Below, one piece after another: positions 44,304-53,499 of a DNA stretch of 64,000 bases (the stretch's first letter is position 1; the number at the start of each line of letters is the position of its first letter). Source of the DNA: Candidatus Melainabacteria bacterium. GTDB taxonomy: Bacteria > Cyanobacteriota > Vampirovibrionia > Obscuribacterales > Obscuribacteraceae. The position numbers and the translations under genes were made by a program. The stretch covers positions 4,092,001 to 4,156,000 of the forward strand of contig CP064963.1 in assembly GCA_016699165.1 (NCBI GenBank). The letters are read 5' to 3'. The notes under the pieces are model-generated. The model was given only the letters and a program-made list of their open reading frames with translations, was not told the origin of the DNA and searched no databases.

Positions 44304-45464
44304 TTAACTCTTGTAAGCTGTCAAGCTATCGAGGCGAAGCAAAGCCAGCTTGCTTTTGAGCAAATCTGGGTGGGCATTGCCCAATGACTTTTCTTGAATT
44401 TCAATCGCTTTTAAATATGCCAGGCGGGCTTCAGTTATCTGGTTGTCCGCTTCTAGAGCCTGGGCAAGGCCGCAATAAGAGGCGGCGGTGTCTGGATGAT
44501 TTGCTCCGAGTGTTTTGATTCGCATGGCAAGGGCTTTGTTATAAAAATGAAGGGCCATTTTGTGATTCAATTTTGCTAGATGAAGCTCACCCAATCCGCA
44601 GTAGGAAGCGGCTAGTTCTGGGTGTTCCGCTCCAAAAGTATTTGTGCGTTTTTCTATTGCCTTTGTGAAATATTCTTCGGATTCTTTTAGTTTATTTTGC
44701 CATGTATAGAGCCGTGCCATGTTGTGCAGGCTTGAGGCAAGATCTGGGTGATTTGACTGTGGTCCTAGTTTGGCTTGTCGTATTTCAAGCGCCTCTTTGT
44801 AGCAATTTTCTGCCAGGTCTAAATTGTTTTTATGAGCATGGACGACGCCTAGATTATTGAGTAAACGTGCTACTAATAAATTCTTGGTTGATTTGCTTTT
44901 CAGCATGGACAGCCCTTTTTCATAGTAGGCTTGGGCTTTATCAAAATTGCCTTGCTTGAAGTTGAGCGAACCTAAATTATTCAAAATGGTCGCAGTCTGT
45001 GGATTTTGATTTTCTTCTGTTTGTGTTGCGTCTGCTTCAATGATTTGATCGAAATAAAACTGTGCACGCTCATAGTCTGCTTTGTTGAAATAGAGCACGG
45101 CAAGGTCGTTTAAAAGGACATGATAATAAGGATGATTTTGCTCCATAACTTGATCGAAAAGATTTTGAGCTTTTAAATAAAGCAGCTCAGCTTGCGCAAT
45201 GCGACCGTTTTGTAATTCGATGGACGCTAGATTACACAAGCTGATTGCTTTTTGGTTTGGCTTTTGGGTGCGGGAGAAAGCTTTTTTTGAAGCGTCGAGA
45301 GACTTTGCATAGTCGCCTTTGCAATAAAATTGCCAGGCAACGTCGGTTTGTTTGTCCCAACGGCTGCGCGATTCTGCTGCATTTACATTTGATGCGACAT
45401 TCAAACTGCTCATGATTAGAGCGTTTGCAAGCAATACGGTTGTTAGGCTCATATGATACTTCAT
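44304..45464 (-). CDS. Secreted TPR-repeat protein
   Basis: A 386-residue protein with a signal peptide (SLTTVLLANALIMSSLN, cleavage near VNAAES). The rest is an ordered TPR array of the longer, 42-residue kinesin-light-chain-like type: repeats such as ATILNNLGSLNFKQGNFDKAQ, SLHNMARLYTWQNKLKESEEY and AASYCGLGELHLAKLNHKMA. Length and pattern resemble TPR_12-type arrays. Probably a protein-binding scaffold in the periplasm. The ppc gene follows 46 bp downstream on the same strand. Confidence 0.85.
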   Translation of the reverse strand: MKYHMSLTTVLLANALIMSSLNVASNVNAAESRSRWDKQTDVAWQFYCKGDYAKSLDASKKAFSRTQKPNQKAISLCNLASIELQNGRIAQAELLYLKAQNLFDQVMEQNHPYYHVLLNDLAVLYFNKADYERAQFYFDQIIEADATQTEENQNPQTATILNNLGSLNFKQGNFDKAQAYYEKGLSMLKSKSTKNLLVARLLNNLGVVHAHKNNLDLAENCYKEALEIRQAKLGPQSNHPDLASSLHNMARLYTWQNKLKESEEYFTKAIEKRTNTFGAEHPELAASYCGLGELHLAKLNHKMALHFYNKALAMRIKTLGANHPDTAASYCGLAQALEADNQITEARLAYLKAIEIQEKSLGNAHPDLLKSKLALLRLDSLTAYKS

Positions 45465-45653
45465 ATGGTGCTCCTAAAGGATATGTGCACAGAAAATCAA
45501 CCCAGTGCAAGAGCTATGGGCAATCACAGCCCTTTTCACTGGAGGTTCTATCGATTCTGCGACTTGTTGCTAGTCACATTTCTACTATGACAAAATCGAA
45601 AGTGGGGCGCATCGCATTTTAGTCTGATCTTTGTAGTTACACTAAAGTGTGAT

Positions 45654-46976
45654 CTACTGAAAATCTTTGGACAGAACAAAGATGCCGGTGAGGCTGCCTT
45701 TCTTGAATGTGCCAGTAACTTGCCCGGTTGCTGGGTCATAAATCCCAGCCCAAAGTTCAGGCTTTTCGAACAATTTCCAGAGCCAGAAATGGTAAACGAC
45801 ATTCAAATATAGTTCGTTTCCCAGAGCTTTGCCGTCCAGGGTAACTTTGCCATATAAAGGTCCTAGTAGCGCATTGTGGTAAGTGCCCGAAAGCCCACCA
45901 TTTGGCGTTTGAGCCAGTTTAATCCAAAAGCGGTATTGGGCGTTTGGAGTGCGGTCGAAACAGGTCAAGCCCTGCCAGGTGCCCACAAACTTGTCATCTT
46001 GCAGTCCCTTCGAGCTTTTATCGGCTAGAAGCTTAATGCCTTTGTCATATTCAAGCGGCACAAGAGGGCGCGCCATAGTGAGCAGTTTGGTCCCAGGGCG
46101 TGGCGGCAAGAAGAAAAGCCTAACTTCTGCATTAGACAGCCAAATTGGTCCATTCTGGGTGGCTAGGGCTAATGGCTCGCCAGTTATTGGACTTATGTAA
46201 GCTGAAATTATTTGGGGGCAATTTTGCTGTAGCAAACCAAGCTCTGAAAAATATTTGTCGCAGTTGGGCATTGGTCGCACGTGATAATTTTTGAGGGTGT
46301 TGCCCATTTTGATGCAAAGTTTATACATCATATGTTGTTGCGACAAATCGCGAGAAAGCAAGACAAGCTCAAGCTCATATATTTCGCTGTGAGCAAGATG
46401 GAATGAATTTTCACGAAGCGACTCTTCAACACCTTTAACCACTGAAATCACATACCAGACAGGCAGGGCAAGTATGACAAGGAAGCCCAGGAATACAAAA
46501 ATATTGTGCTGAGACATTCCCGTCATCATGCTGGTAATAACTATTAAGGCAAGACCGCCAGTCGAAAATAATAAGAAAAAGCGCAGCATTTTGAGAGATT
46601 TAGCTGCGGGTCCAAATTCTGCATGCATTGGATATTCAGATGGGGTGCGCATCTCGATGGGTCTGAATTTTTCAATCGAAGCGCCCGGCAAAAAGGAATT
46701 GATTTGTGGTGCACTATCCAATTTGTTCATTTTGCGTTTCAAAACAAGATAGACAATGCACGCAGTGAAAAAAAGCATGGCAAAGAAAACTGCATTTCCT
46801 ATTAAGATGCCGTCAAGATGCCCTCCACTAGGCAGTTTTAATACAAGCTCGAAAACAGTTTTCATAGCGGTTAGAATTGCCGCAGGCATCACTACTGAAT
46901 TGACAAAAGTCATTTTGTCTTTTGCAAGTAGAGGCTCTAAGCGCCTTTTCTCTAATTCGTCTTTGCGTTTGATCAT
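45654..46976 (-). CDS. Unknown membrane protein with four TM segments
   Basis: The 440-residue protein has hydrophobic segments near 27-50, 65-87, 127-147 and 152-177, then a soluble region of about 260 residues. The soluble region has Trp and Pro-rich beta-type text (NGPIWLSNAEVRLFFLPPRPG, GTWQGLTCFDRTPNAQ) and an END-like tail (YDPATGQVTGTFKKGSLTGIF). I recognise no family. A charged N-terminus (KRKDELEKRRLEP) is cytoplasmic. It is divergent from the MshEN-like gene and 189 bp from the TPR gene downstream. Confidence 0.65.
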   Translation of the reverse strand: MIKRKDELEKRRLEPLLAKDKMTFVNSVVMPAAILTAMKTVFELVLKLPSGGHLDGILIGNAVFFAMLFFTACIVYLVLKRKMNKLDSAPQINSFLPGASIEKFRPIEMRTPSEYPMHAEFGPAAKSLKMLRFFLLFSTGGLALIVITSMMTGMSQHNIFVFLGFLVILALPVWYVISVVKGVEESLRENSFHLAHSEIYELELVLLSRDLSQQHMMYKLCIKMGNTLKNYHVRPMPNCDKYFSELGLLQQNCPQIISAYISPITGEPLALATQNGPIWLSNAEVRLFFLPPRPGTKLLTMARPLVPLEYDKGIKLLADKSSKGLQDDKFVGTWQGLTCFDRTPNAQYRFWIKLAQTPNGGLSGTYHNALLGPLYGKVTLDGKALGNELYLNVVYHFWLWKLFEKPELWAGIYDPATGQVTGTFKKGSLTGIFVLSKDFQ

Positions 46977-47328
46977 ATAACTTGCTATGTTGGATCTAAG
47001 AGATCTATTTGTTCAATTTACCCGTCTGCTTGAAATACGATGACTTTAATTCGACCTTGACAAACCAGATTAAATGCACTAGTGTGGTTTGGTTGATTTG
47101 AAAAGAAGCGCCTTTTGCGCTGCGTTTATTCGCGACACTTACCAGCATAACTAAAATCAACTGACCCGATTCTTACTAAGTTTCTAATCATAATCGGCTT
47201 TGCACTCCGGTTATTTTGCTACTACTCTTTTTGCAGGTCGCACGACCGCTTCTGGTTTTGCATGGGCGATATTTTTTCGCCTGAACTTGCATCTGTTTTA
47301 GTGTGCTTTTTTGAGGACACAACTTACC
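46977..47328. other. 352-bp divergent intergenic region
   Basis: This lies between two divergent genes, so it should hold both promoters. A TTGACA-17 bp-TAGTGT element at 47057-47085 is the best plus-strand candidate. AAACCA and TGGTTT around it form a loose inverted repeat. I see no ORF, tRNA or terminator. Confidence 0.4.
47057..47085 (+). promoter_or_regulatory. Promoter candidate for the MshEN-repeat gene
   Basis: The -35 TTGACA is perfect but the -10 TAGTGT matches only three positions; spacing is 17 bp. It would leave a leader of about 240 nt before ATG 47329. Confidence 0.3.
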
Positions 47329-48552
47329 ATGAACCCAAACGAAATCAATAATACCGAGTATCGCCTGGGCAGTTTACTGATTGACTTCGGCATCGTAAAT
47401 CGCCAGGACCTGGATTGCGGATTGAGAATTTCGTCTATGACCGGACTGCCACTGGGTAAAGCGCTCATTTTTCTTGAGTGCTTGCACGAGCATTTGTTGC
47501 ACGATGCTATCCAGGCTCAGTCTATGCTTAGAGACAAAATCATCAATATCTCCCAGGCGCGTCAGGCACTGAATATAGTGAAAATGAGCCAACTCAAATT
47601 CGATGAGGCGCTTGTTACTCTGGGCATCAAAACATCCGATTCAAATCGCACTCGCCTTGGCGAGCTTTTAGTTTCGGCTAGCAAAATAAATGGCAAGCAA
47701 CTGGAATTTGGACTTAAGGTTTCAGATTGTTCTGGCTTTCCGCTGGGACAAGTTTTAGTGATGCTCGATTTTATTTCGGACGATTATTTGCGAGTGACTC
47801 TGGCTCTGCAACGCGAGTTGCGTGCTGGTGAGCTAGAAGAGCAAACAGTATCAAGCAAGCTGCGTAGCATAAAAGCAAACGATGAAACATTTTCGCGCTT
47901 GCCCTCTTTTGATACGCAAAAAATCTTGCTGGGCGAGCTTTTAACCAAAGCAGGTCTGGTCGACGAGTCGCGTGTTAAAGACGCGCTATTTAACCAGCTT
48001 GAATCGGGTAAAGCCGTAGGACAACATTTAGTCGAATCAAAATCTGTCACAAGCGAAATTCTTAGTCTTGCGCTGAGATTGCAATCGCTTACTCAAAACG
48101 AGCAGATTAATGCCGACAAAGCAGTTGTAATTCTAAAAGAAGCAATTAAGCCGATAGCTCATTCAGAGGCGATTTCAGATGAAAAAGCAAGCTCGCTTAC
48201 TTTCTGGAATTTTCTTGGAGTCAGTAATTATCTAACTACAGATCGCGAAAACGAGCTGCTTTCTCAGTTGTATCAAACAAGCCACTTATATTTTGTGGTA
48301 TTAAAAACGGTATCAAACGAAAAAGCAAGAACGCGTCAAGATTCATTTGCTTTGCTCAAGCTAGCATTGAAAAAGGACGCAGTACTTCGCTGTGTGCTTC
48401 TGGAATTGTATCCCGAAGACCGCTCGTTAATTGATTCTGCCTTTATTCTGCACACATGGGTTCGCAAAGGAAAGATTTCGCTTTCACGCGCTATAGTGAA
48501 CTTTATCATGCTGCGTAGAGGACTGAACTCCGAGTTGCTCAAGACTGCTTGA
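47329..48552 (+). CDS. Protein with three MshEN-like (GspE N-terminal) repeats
   Basis: ATG 47329 starts the protein; a TTG at 47311 would add six residues. Three internal repeats share the pattern LGxLLxxxxxIxxxxLxxGLxxxxxxGxPLGxxLxxxxxIxxxxLxxALxxQ: near residues 12-65 (YRLGSLLIDFGIVN), 108-162 (TRLGELLVSASKIN) and 201-255 (ILLGELLTKAGLVD). This is the MshEN/GspE N-terminal pattern, which binds cyclic-di-GMP in some pilus ATPases. No ATPase domain follows; the C-terminal 150 residues are helical and unassigned. It may be a free c-di-GMP-type sensor or scaffold. Its 3' end overlaps the histidine kinase by 69 bp on the opposite strand. Confidence 0.65.
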   Translation: MNPNEINNTEYRLGSLLIDFGIVNRQDLDCGLRISSMTGLPLGKALIFLECLHEHLLHDAIQAQSMLRDKIINISQARQALNIVKMSQLKFDEALVTLGIKTSDSNRTRLGELLVSASKINGKQLEFGLKVSDCSGFPLGQVLVMLDFISDDYLRVTLALQRELRAGELEEQTVSSKLRSIKANDETFSRLPSFDTQKILLGELLTKAGLVDESRVKDALFNQLESGKAVGQHLVESKSVTSEILSLALRLQSLTQNEQINADKAVVILKEAIKPIAHSEAISDEKASSLTFWNFLGVSNYLTTDRENELLSQLYQTSHLYFVVLKTVSNEKARTRQDSFALLKLALKKDAVLRCVLLELYPEDRSLIDSAFILHTWVRKGKISLSRAIVNFIMLRRGLNSELLKTA

Positions 48553-50373
48553 GGAAGTCTGCTTTTCAGTTTCAAACGAAACGCGAAAACGTGTTTCGCC
48601 GCCGTTGTCCGGCGTGCTCACACAAGTAATATTGGCGTGGTGCGCCTGGACAATTTGCGAACATATATACAATCCAAGACCCGTTCCGGGAACATAACTT
48701 TTACCTTCTTCGCCCTGGTAGAAGCGGTTGAATAGCCGTTTTTGGCTTTCTTCCGGAACATAAGATCCAGTGTTTATTACATCGACATTTATGGTGTGAT
48801 CACTTCCATTTACTGCAACGGTTATTTTGCCATTAGTTGGTGTAAATTTTAGCGCGTTATCGAGCAAGTTGGAGAAGAGGCGCACAAGTGAGTTTTTGTC
48901 TGCCACCACAGAATAATTTTCGTCGAGCGAATTATCTACTTCAAAATGTAAATCCACGCCCTTATCGGCGGCAAGTAAAGATAAGTCGGACATAACAGCC
49001 CGTGAGTGTTGAACTAAATCGACTAGTTCGAAATTGAGATAGTCAGCGCCTGTATCGTACCTGTAAATGGCAATAAGATTTTGAATCATCTTCAATAAAG
49101 AGGTATTGCTGTCTTTTAGTTTTTGCATAATTGTTGTCAATTCGCGCGATACAGGTCCCATTTTGCCATTTAAAATCAGTTCTAAAATTCTGTTTGCGCC
49201 AATTATTGGATTTTTCAAATCGTGACTTAAGGTCGCTAAAAAATCTTCTTTTTGAGCAATTAGCACCATACGTCGATCGGTGTTTTCGCTCATTTTTCTG
49301 TCTGTGATATCCATAATTGAACCGATAAAGATTGGCTCGCTTTCAACATCCGGTCGGCATTGCACCGCTTCGCCGCGTACCCACTTGATTTTGCCATCTA
49401 TGTCGCGGATTCTGAATTCGATTTCCCAGTTAACTCCTTTTCTGATGCACTGTGCCCAGCTTTTTAGCACTTCAGATTTTTCTTCTATATGAATTAAATT
49501 TTGCCAGCCGTTACCAAGAGCGGCTTCTGGAGAAAGTCCTGTTAGTTCGCTCCAGCGTTGTCCCACGAATGTCCAGTTGCCGAATTGATTGGTTTCAAAT
49601 ATTGTCACCGGAGCAAATGAACACAAAATGTGAAATCGTTCCTTTTCTAATTTTGCTTCAGCTGTTCTGGCTGTTACTTGTAATTCTATTATTTCGTTTG
49701 TGTTTTCCATTCGGGCATGTTTCTTTGCCATTTCCCACATTTCTTTTCTTGTGGTCACACACCAGTTCACAAAAAATAAGTCACCAAAAGTGACCCAGAA
49801 TCCATGTTCTAAAAAACGCCAGGTCTGAGGTGTCGATTCGCCATAAATAGAAAAAGGAAAATAAATGCCACGGAAAATATGATCGATAAAAACTACTATC
49901 GTTGCTGTAACAAGCACTTTCCAATCTCTATAAAAGGTAAGGAATGCAAGAGTGGCAAATACCAGAAAATGAGTTTCAATTCTGCCGCCGGTCAAATGAA
50001 TCAAGAAGGCTGTCATAATCATTTGAGCTATTGCTACTACGTGCCTTGTAATGGGTCTGCCAGGCAGTTTGATGATAAAAAACATGGGCAAGCTTAAGGT
50101 GGCAAGTCCCAGCCAAACGGCAAGATAAACATGTAAATGAACGTTTGAAATGGCTCCATTCCAAACTCTTGGAGTCCATAGCATGGACAGCAAAATGCCA
50201 GCGAACCATTCTGTAATTAATAGTCCACCAAACAATACATCAGCCTGACAGAATATTTTCTCCAGCTGTTCTTTGTAGATTTTCTGTGCCTTGATGACCA
50301 CGCGCGTATCGAGCGCATTTAGCTGCCCAGTATCTTCTTGTAGTACATGCTTGGCTTTAGCCGCCGCATCCAT
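48484..50373 (-). CDS. Membrane sensor histidine kinase with PAS domain
   Basis: The 629-residue protein has about five or six TM helices in residues 42-205, including the strand GGRIETHFLVFATLAFLTFYRDW typical of a small family of kinase input domains (read as motif pieces). A short coiled coil, a PAS domain (246-360; YVGQRW-type and a PAC end at GSIMDITDRK) and a HisKA domain follow, with the phospho-acceptor His 384 in SHDLKNP. The HATPase_c part has the N box (LFSNLLDNALKF), and G boxes including GTGLGLYI. It would pass a membrane or redox-type signal to a response regulator not in this window. Its 3' end overlaps the MshEN-like gene. Confidence 0.9.
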   Translation of the reverse strand: MDAAAKAKHVLQEDTGQLNALDTRVVIKAQKIYKEQLEKIFCQADVLFGGLLITEWFAGILLSMLWTPRVWNGAISNVHLHVYLAVWLGLATLSLPMFFIIKLPGRPITRHVVAIAQMIMTAFLIHLTGGRIETHFLVFATLAFLTFYRDWKVLVTATIVVFIDHIFRGIYFPFSIYGESTPQTWRFLEHGFWVTFGDLFFVNWCVTTRKEMWEMAKKHARMENTNEIIELQVTARTAEAKLEKERFHILCSFAPVTIFETNQFGNWTFVGQRWSELTGLSPEAALGNGWQNLIHIEEKSEVLKSWAQCIRKGVNWEIEFRIRDIDGKIKWVRGEAVQCRPDVESEPIFIGSIMDITDRKMSENTDRRMVLIAQKEDFLATLSHDLKNPIIGANRILELILNGKMGPVSRELTTIMQKLKDSNTSLLKMIQNLIAIYRYDTGADYLNFELVDLVQHSRAVMSDLSLLAADKGVDLHFEVDNSLDENYSVVADKNSLVRLFSNLLDNALKFTPTNGKITVAVNGSDHTINVDVINTGSYVPEESQKRLFNRFYQGEEGKSYVPGTGLGLYICSQIVQAHHANITCVSTPDNGGETRFRVSFETEKQTSSSSLEQLGVQSSTQHDKVHYSA

Positions 50374-50458
50374 AAGAAATACCCCAGTATTTTAATTTTA
50401 GAAAAACCAACGCCCCAATTCCAACTTAGCATTACTCTATCTAGCTGGCTATCACCTA

Positions 50459-51349
50459 TTAGGTGGATTCTTTCACTAAATCTAGGCTGGCAAGAAAATC
50501 CGGTAAGCTTCTGTTCAAAAGGAAATGTCCTTGATTGTCGATTATGTGCAATTTCGCTTTTGGAATATGACTTCTCAAATAATGCGCTTGAGAAATCGGA
50601 CTTAAGGTGTCATCGCCACCATGAAAAACATGCACCTGAGCGGCAATGGCGTTGAGCGGAAAGCCCCAGGGACGTTTTACCGCAACGTAATCGTCAATTA
50701 CTCCCCAGCCAAAATTGGTGAGCGAATTTTGCATGAAAGCCTTGCATTCTTCTTTTGTATAAGCCTCGACAATCTCTCTATCGAAGCGCGACTTCATTTG
50801 TTTGATCAAGTCTTTGCGCACGAATTCTGTAGGCAGCTGTGCGTAAATACTAAGCATGATACTAATGGTCCAGTGCAAACTATCAGGAAAAGTAAACAAA
50901 ATCCGATCTAGTAGTAAATCTAGATCCTTAATTGAGTCTAGATGACCGATGGGTCCGCAACTTCCAGACAATGCCATTTTGTCTATTAAATCAGGCAGGG
51001 CGTAAGCGCAAGCCATCGCATAAGGACCGCCTAGCGACCATCCAATAATGGGCAATGGTTTTTCAATCTTTAGCTCAGTCAGGAAAAAGCGCACGTCTTG
51101 CGACCAATCTAAGAGTGTGCGATCCGGTTGTCTGGTGGACATTCCGATGCCTGGGCGGTCTATGGCAATTAAATCTATGTTGTAATCGGCTAAAGTTGGG
51201 TCGGCAAAAGCAATGTCCAGTTTGCTCGACGCGCCGCCATGACAGTAAAGAAGCGGCTTTCCGCCTTCTGCACCATAGCGGTCGAACCCAAGGATACGCC
51301 CGTCTGGCAACTCAATTGTCTGATTTAGGCGGTTTGGAGATGAACTCAT
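50459..51349 (-). CDS. Alpha/beta hydrolase
   Basis: A 296-residue alpha/beta hydrolase. Visible features are the oxyanion region LLYCHGGASS, DRPGIGMSTRQ, the nucleophile elbow GWSLGGPY (Ser 105), an acid region HGGDDTLSP and the catalytic His in NQGHFLL. Cap-domain helices lie between residues 140 and 220. Substrate unknown; esterase, lipase or similar. It begins 38 bp inside the end of the DUF2156 gene on the same strand, so the two are coupled, which may mean they act on related lipid substrates. Confidence 0.88.
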   Translation of the reverse strand: MSSSPNRLNQTIELPDGRILGFDRYGAEGGKPLLYCHGGASSKLDIAFADPTLADYNIDLIAIDRPGIGMSTRQPDRTLLDWSQDVRFFLTELKIEKPLPIIGWSLGGPYAMACAYALPDLIDKMALSGSCGPIGHLDSIKDLDLLLDRILFTFPDSLHWTISIMLSIYAQLPTEFVRKDLIKQMKSRFDREIVEAYTKEECKAFMQNSLTNFGWGVIDDYVAVKRPWGFPLNAIAAQVHVFHGGDDTLSPISQAHYLRSHIPKAKLHIIDNQGHFLLNRSLPDFLASLDLVKEST

Positions 51350-52499
51350 TTATTTTCTGCGAGTAGTGGCTGATCATCTGACTAATTGGTCTAAATCCAA
51401 GCGTGCTGAAGACGTCGTAAATTCGTGGCAGTAAAAAGCGAGTGCGCATGGCGCAATAAACTTTTTCTTCGTGCGCGCCCTTCATGCCTGGTCTGTATTG
51501 TTTTTTGTGTTGAGCCAAATTTTTGAAATTGTAGAGATAATTGGCTTTCTCATAGGCGTATTGAAAGTATGCTTTAAGCAGTTTGCTGTATTTGAATTCG
51601 CCCTGGTCGTCAACTCGAGCTAGTGGCGAAAAGCCCATGGACATTACTTGTTTGCCTTCTGTCTTGAATAGTTCAAGAGCATGAACAACAATGCAATCGA
51701 CTACAGAATAAGTCGATTTGTGAATGCTGCGCAAATGCTGGGCGATATAGCCTACAATTTCGCCGTTTTCATACATGGGATCGAATATGACAAAGCCAAC
51801 TATCTCTCCATCTTTGAGCGCTACGAATCTACGCACATCAATCTCGTCGACGTAAACAATGGGACGTACAATGAATTGCATTTCGTTATTGCTTATAGTC
51901 TTTTCTTTGATCCAATCTGAGCTGATTTTTCGAAGCTTACTCAAAGTGGTATTGTCTATGGAGTCAACTTCTTTTATTTCAAGATTGTCTTTCTTGCCGC
52001 CGTTACGTGCGTTTCGCAATTGCTGCTTCTTGCCGCCGACTAAATCAAATTCCTGAATGTCAATTACAGTTTCAACACCAACTTCGTTGACGCAAAAATC
52101 GTATCCTGCGACAATTTCTGCCACTTCGTGACTGATGTGCAAGAAAACTGGATCGCTTTTCACTTTCATGAATTCGTCTATAAGCAGCTTTGTGTTTTCT
52201 CTTTTGCAGATAGGATCTGAAAGAACAAGCACAGATTGCGGACCATCGTGCAAAGGTTTGTAGGCAATGAACCCGTACTCGGGATGCATGTAATATTCAA
52301 GACCTTCTTGCAAAGCGGAGAATGCAAGCGACCCGCGACCGTGGTGTCTGAGGTGGTCGATACGAAAGCCCATTGTGGTAGTACAGCCTTCGAGTGCTTT
52401 ACGAGCGGAATGCAAGCTTTCTTGACTGGCTTTGAGCGTCATTGTGTCAGCCTGGCTGTGATTCTTTTTGGCTTTCATGCGGGCGACGAATTTGATCAT
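51312..52499 (-). CDS. DUF2156 (lysylphosphatidylglycerol synthase C-terminal-like) protein
   Basis: The 395-residue soluble protein matches the DUF2156/LPG-synthase C-terminal domain: GFIAYKPLHDGPQSVLVLSDPIC, then the GNAT-like half with RRFVALKDGEIVGFVIFDPMY, SMGFSPLARVD, and the end FKNLAQHKKQYRPGMKGAHEEKVYCAM, which gives the K-x-x-x-P-x-x-E signature. In MprF the domain transfers an amino acid from aminoacyl-tRNA to a lipid; without the flippase membrane part, this protein could be a soluble transferase. It starts 54 bp from the divergent glycosyltransferase gene. Confidence 0.8.
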   Translation of the reverse strand: MIKFVARMKAKKNHSQADTMTLKASQESLHSARKALEGCTTTMGFRIDHLRHHGRGSLAFSALQEGLEYYMHPEYGFIAYKPLHDGPQSVLVLSDPICKRENTKLLIDEFMKVKSDPVFLHISHEVAEIVAGYDFCVNEVGVETVIDIQEFDLVGGKKQQLRNARNGGKKDNLEIKEVDSIDNTTLSKLRKISSDWIKEKTISNNEMQFIVRPIVYVDEIDVRRFVALKDGEIVGFVIFDPMYENGEIVGYIAQHLRSIHKSTYSVVDCIVVHALELFKTEGKQVMSMGFSPLARVDDQGEFKYSKLLKAYFQYAYEKANYLYNFKNLAQHKKQYRPGMKGAHEEKVYCAMRTRFLLPRIYDVFSTLGFRPISQMISHYSQKINEFISKPPKSDN

Positions 52500-52553
52500 C
52501 TCGCTATTCTAGCAGATAAAAAATGGGCGTTTTGGAGAGGTTATACTTCTTGC

Positions 52554-53489
52554 ATGGTTTACTATTTTGCTCCAATTGCAGACGGTTTAGGGGATTTACT
52601 GATTACACTTCCAGCTTTGGAAGCGCTTATCGCCTCGGGTGTGCCGACCTATCTGGTCATTCGCTCCCCAAAACAAGAAGGTGTGGCTCAGTGTATTCCT
52701 GGTTTGAGCGGCTCATTGAAAGAGCCAGAATTTCTTGCGTTAACTTTGAAAGAAACTGACCGATATATCAATCTGCGTTCTCATCCGCTGTATCTCGAAA
52801 ACAATTTGGGTTCTGACAAATTTATCAATGAATTTGGCAATCTAAGCATTTTCGATATCTTTGAGCGAATCAGTCAAGACATTATTACGCAAGAGCTTGG
52901 TATTGTCTGGGATTTCAAAAAATACAATCCACTGCCGTTCAATTTTCGTCCTGAATTAAAGGATAAAATATTATTCGTTCCAGGCTCTGCAGGCTCATTT
53001 AAATGTTGGACCAAAGAAGGCTGGATCGAATTATATTCACGTTTAAAGCAAAAAGGTATTGAATGTTTTGTGTTGGGACAGCCAGAAAAATCTAAAGCTT
53101 GTGCAGAACTGGTAGAAGCTGGATTACCGCTGCTAAAAACCGATACCATTCACGATGCGCTTGATGTGGTTTCTTCTGCCAGAGCTATGGTGAGCATTGA
53201 TACTGGTCTTATGCATATGTCGATTCAGCAAAAAAGACCAACTGTTTCTCTGTTTCTTGCCCGAGCAATATTTGATCGTCATCAAGAAAATTGCAGCGTT
53301 ATTCGAGCCCCGGCTTGTGTCGAAGAGTGTCTCAAATGGGTTAAAGCCGAACCCTCGAATCATGCAGATATTCCAGTGTTTGAAGAGATTGCTTTTTTCG
53401 ATTGTTTAGCCACTTTTGAAACGCGGTGTATGAACGGCGTAACTGTTGAGCAAGTTATGTCGGCACTGGGCGAATTGATTAATATCTAG
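52554..53489 (+). CDS. Glycosyltransferase family 9-like protein
   Basis: ATG 52554 gives 311 residues; the frame extends to 52236 but that part is antisense to the DUF2156 gene. The N-terminus MVYYFAPIADGLGDLLITLPAL has the GDLLxxxPAL pattern of heptosyltransferase-type (GT9) enzymes, and the C-terminal half has PGSAGSFKCWTKEGWIEL, then VSSARAMVSIDTGLMHMSIQQKRPTVSLF, matching the nucleotide-sugar binding loop (SxDTGxMHLA). Such enzymes add sugars to cell-surface lipopolysaccharide or other glycans. Sugar and acceptor are unknown. It is convergent with the next gene (10 bp gap). Confidence 0.75.
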   Translation: MVYYFAPIADGLGDLLITLPALEALIASGVPTYLVIRSPKQEGVAQCIPGLSGSLKEPEFLALTLKETDRYINLRSHPLYLENNLGSDKFINEFGNLSIFDIFERISQDIITQELGIVWDFKKYNPLPFNFRPELKDKILFVPGSAGSFKCWTKEGWIELYSRLKQKGIECFVLGQPEKSKACAELVEAGLPLLKTDTIHDALDVVSSARAMVSIDTGLMHMSIQQKRPTVSLFLARAIFDRHQENCSVIRAPACVEECLKWVKAEPSNHADIPVFEEIAFFDCLATFETRCMNGVTVEQVMSALGELINI

Positions 53490-53499
53490 GCTCTTAAGT

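Noticed and set aside
52236..52553. N-terminal extension of the glycosyltransferase frame
   Set aside because: This part is antisense to the DUF2156 gene; the GT9-like motif begins at ATG 52554.
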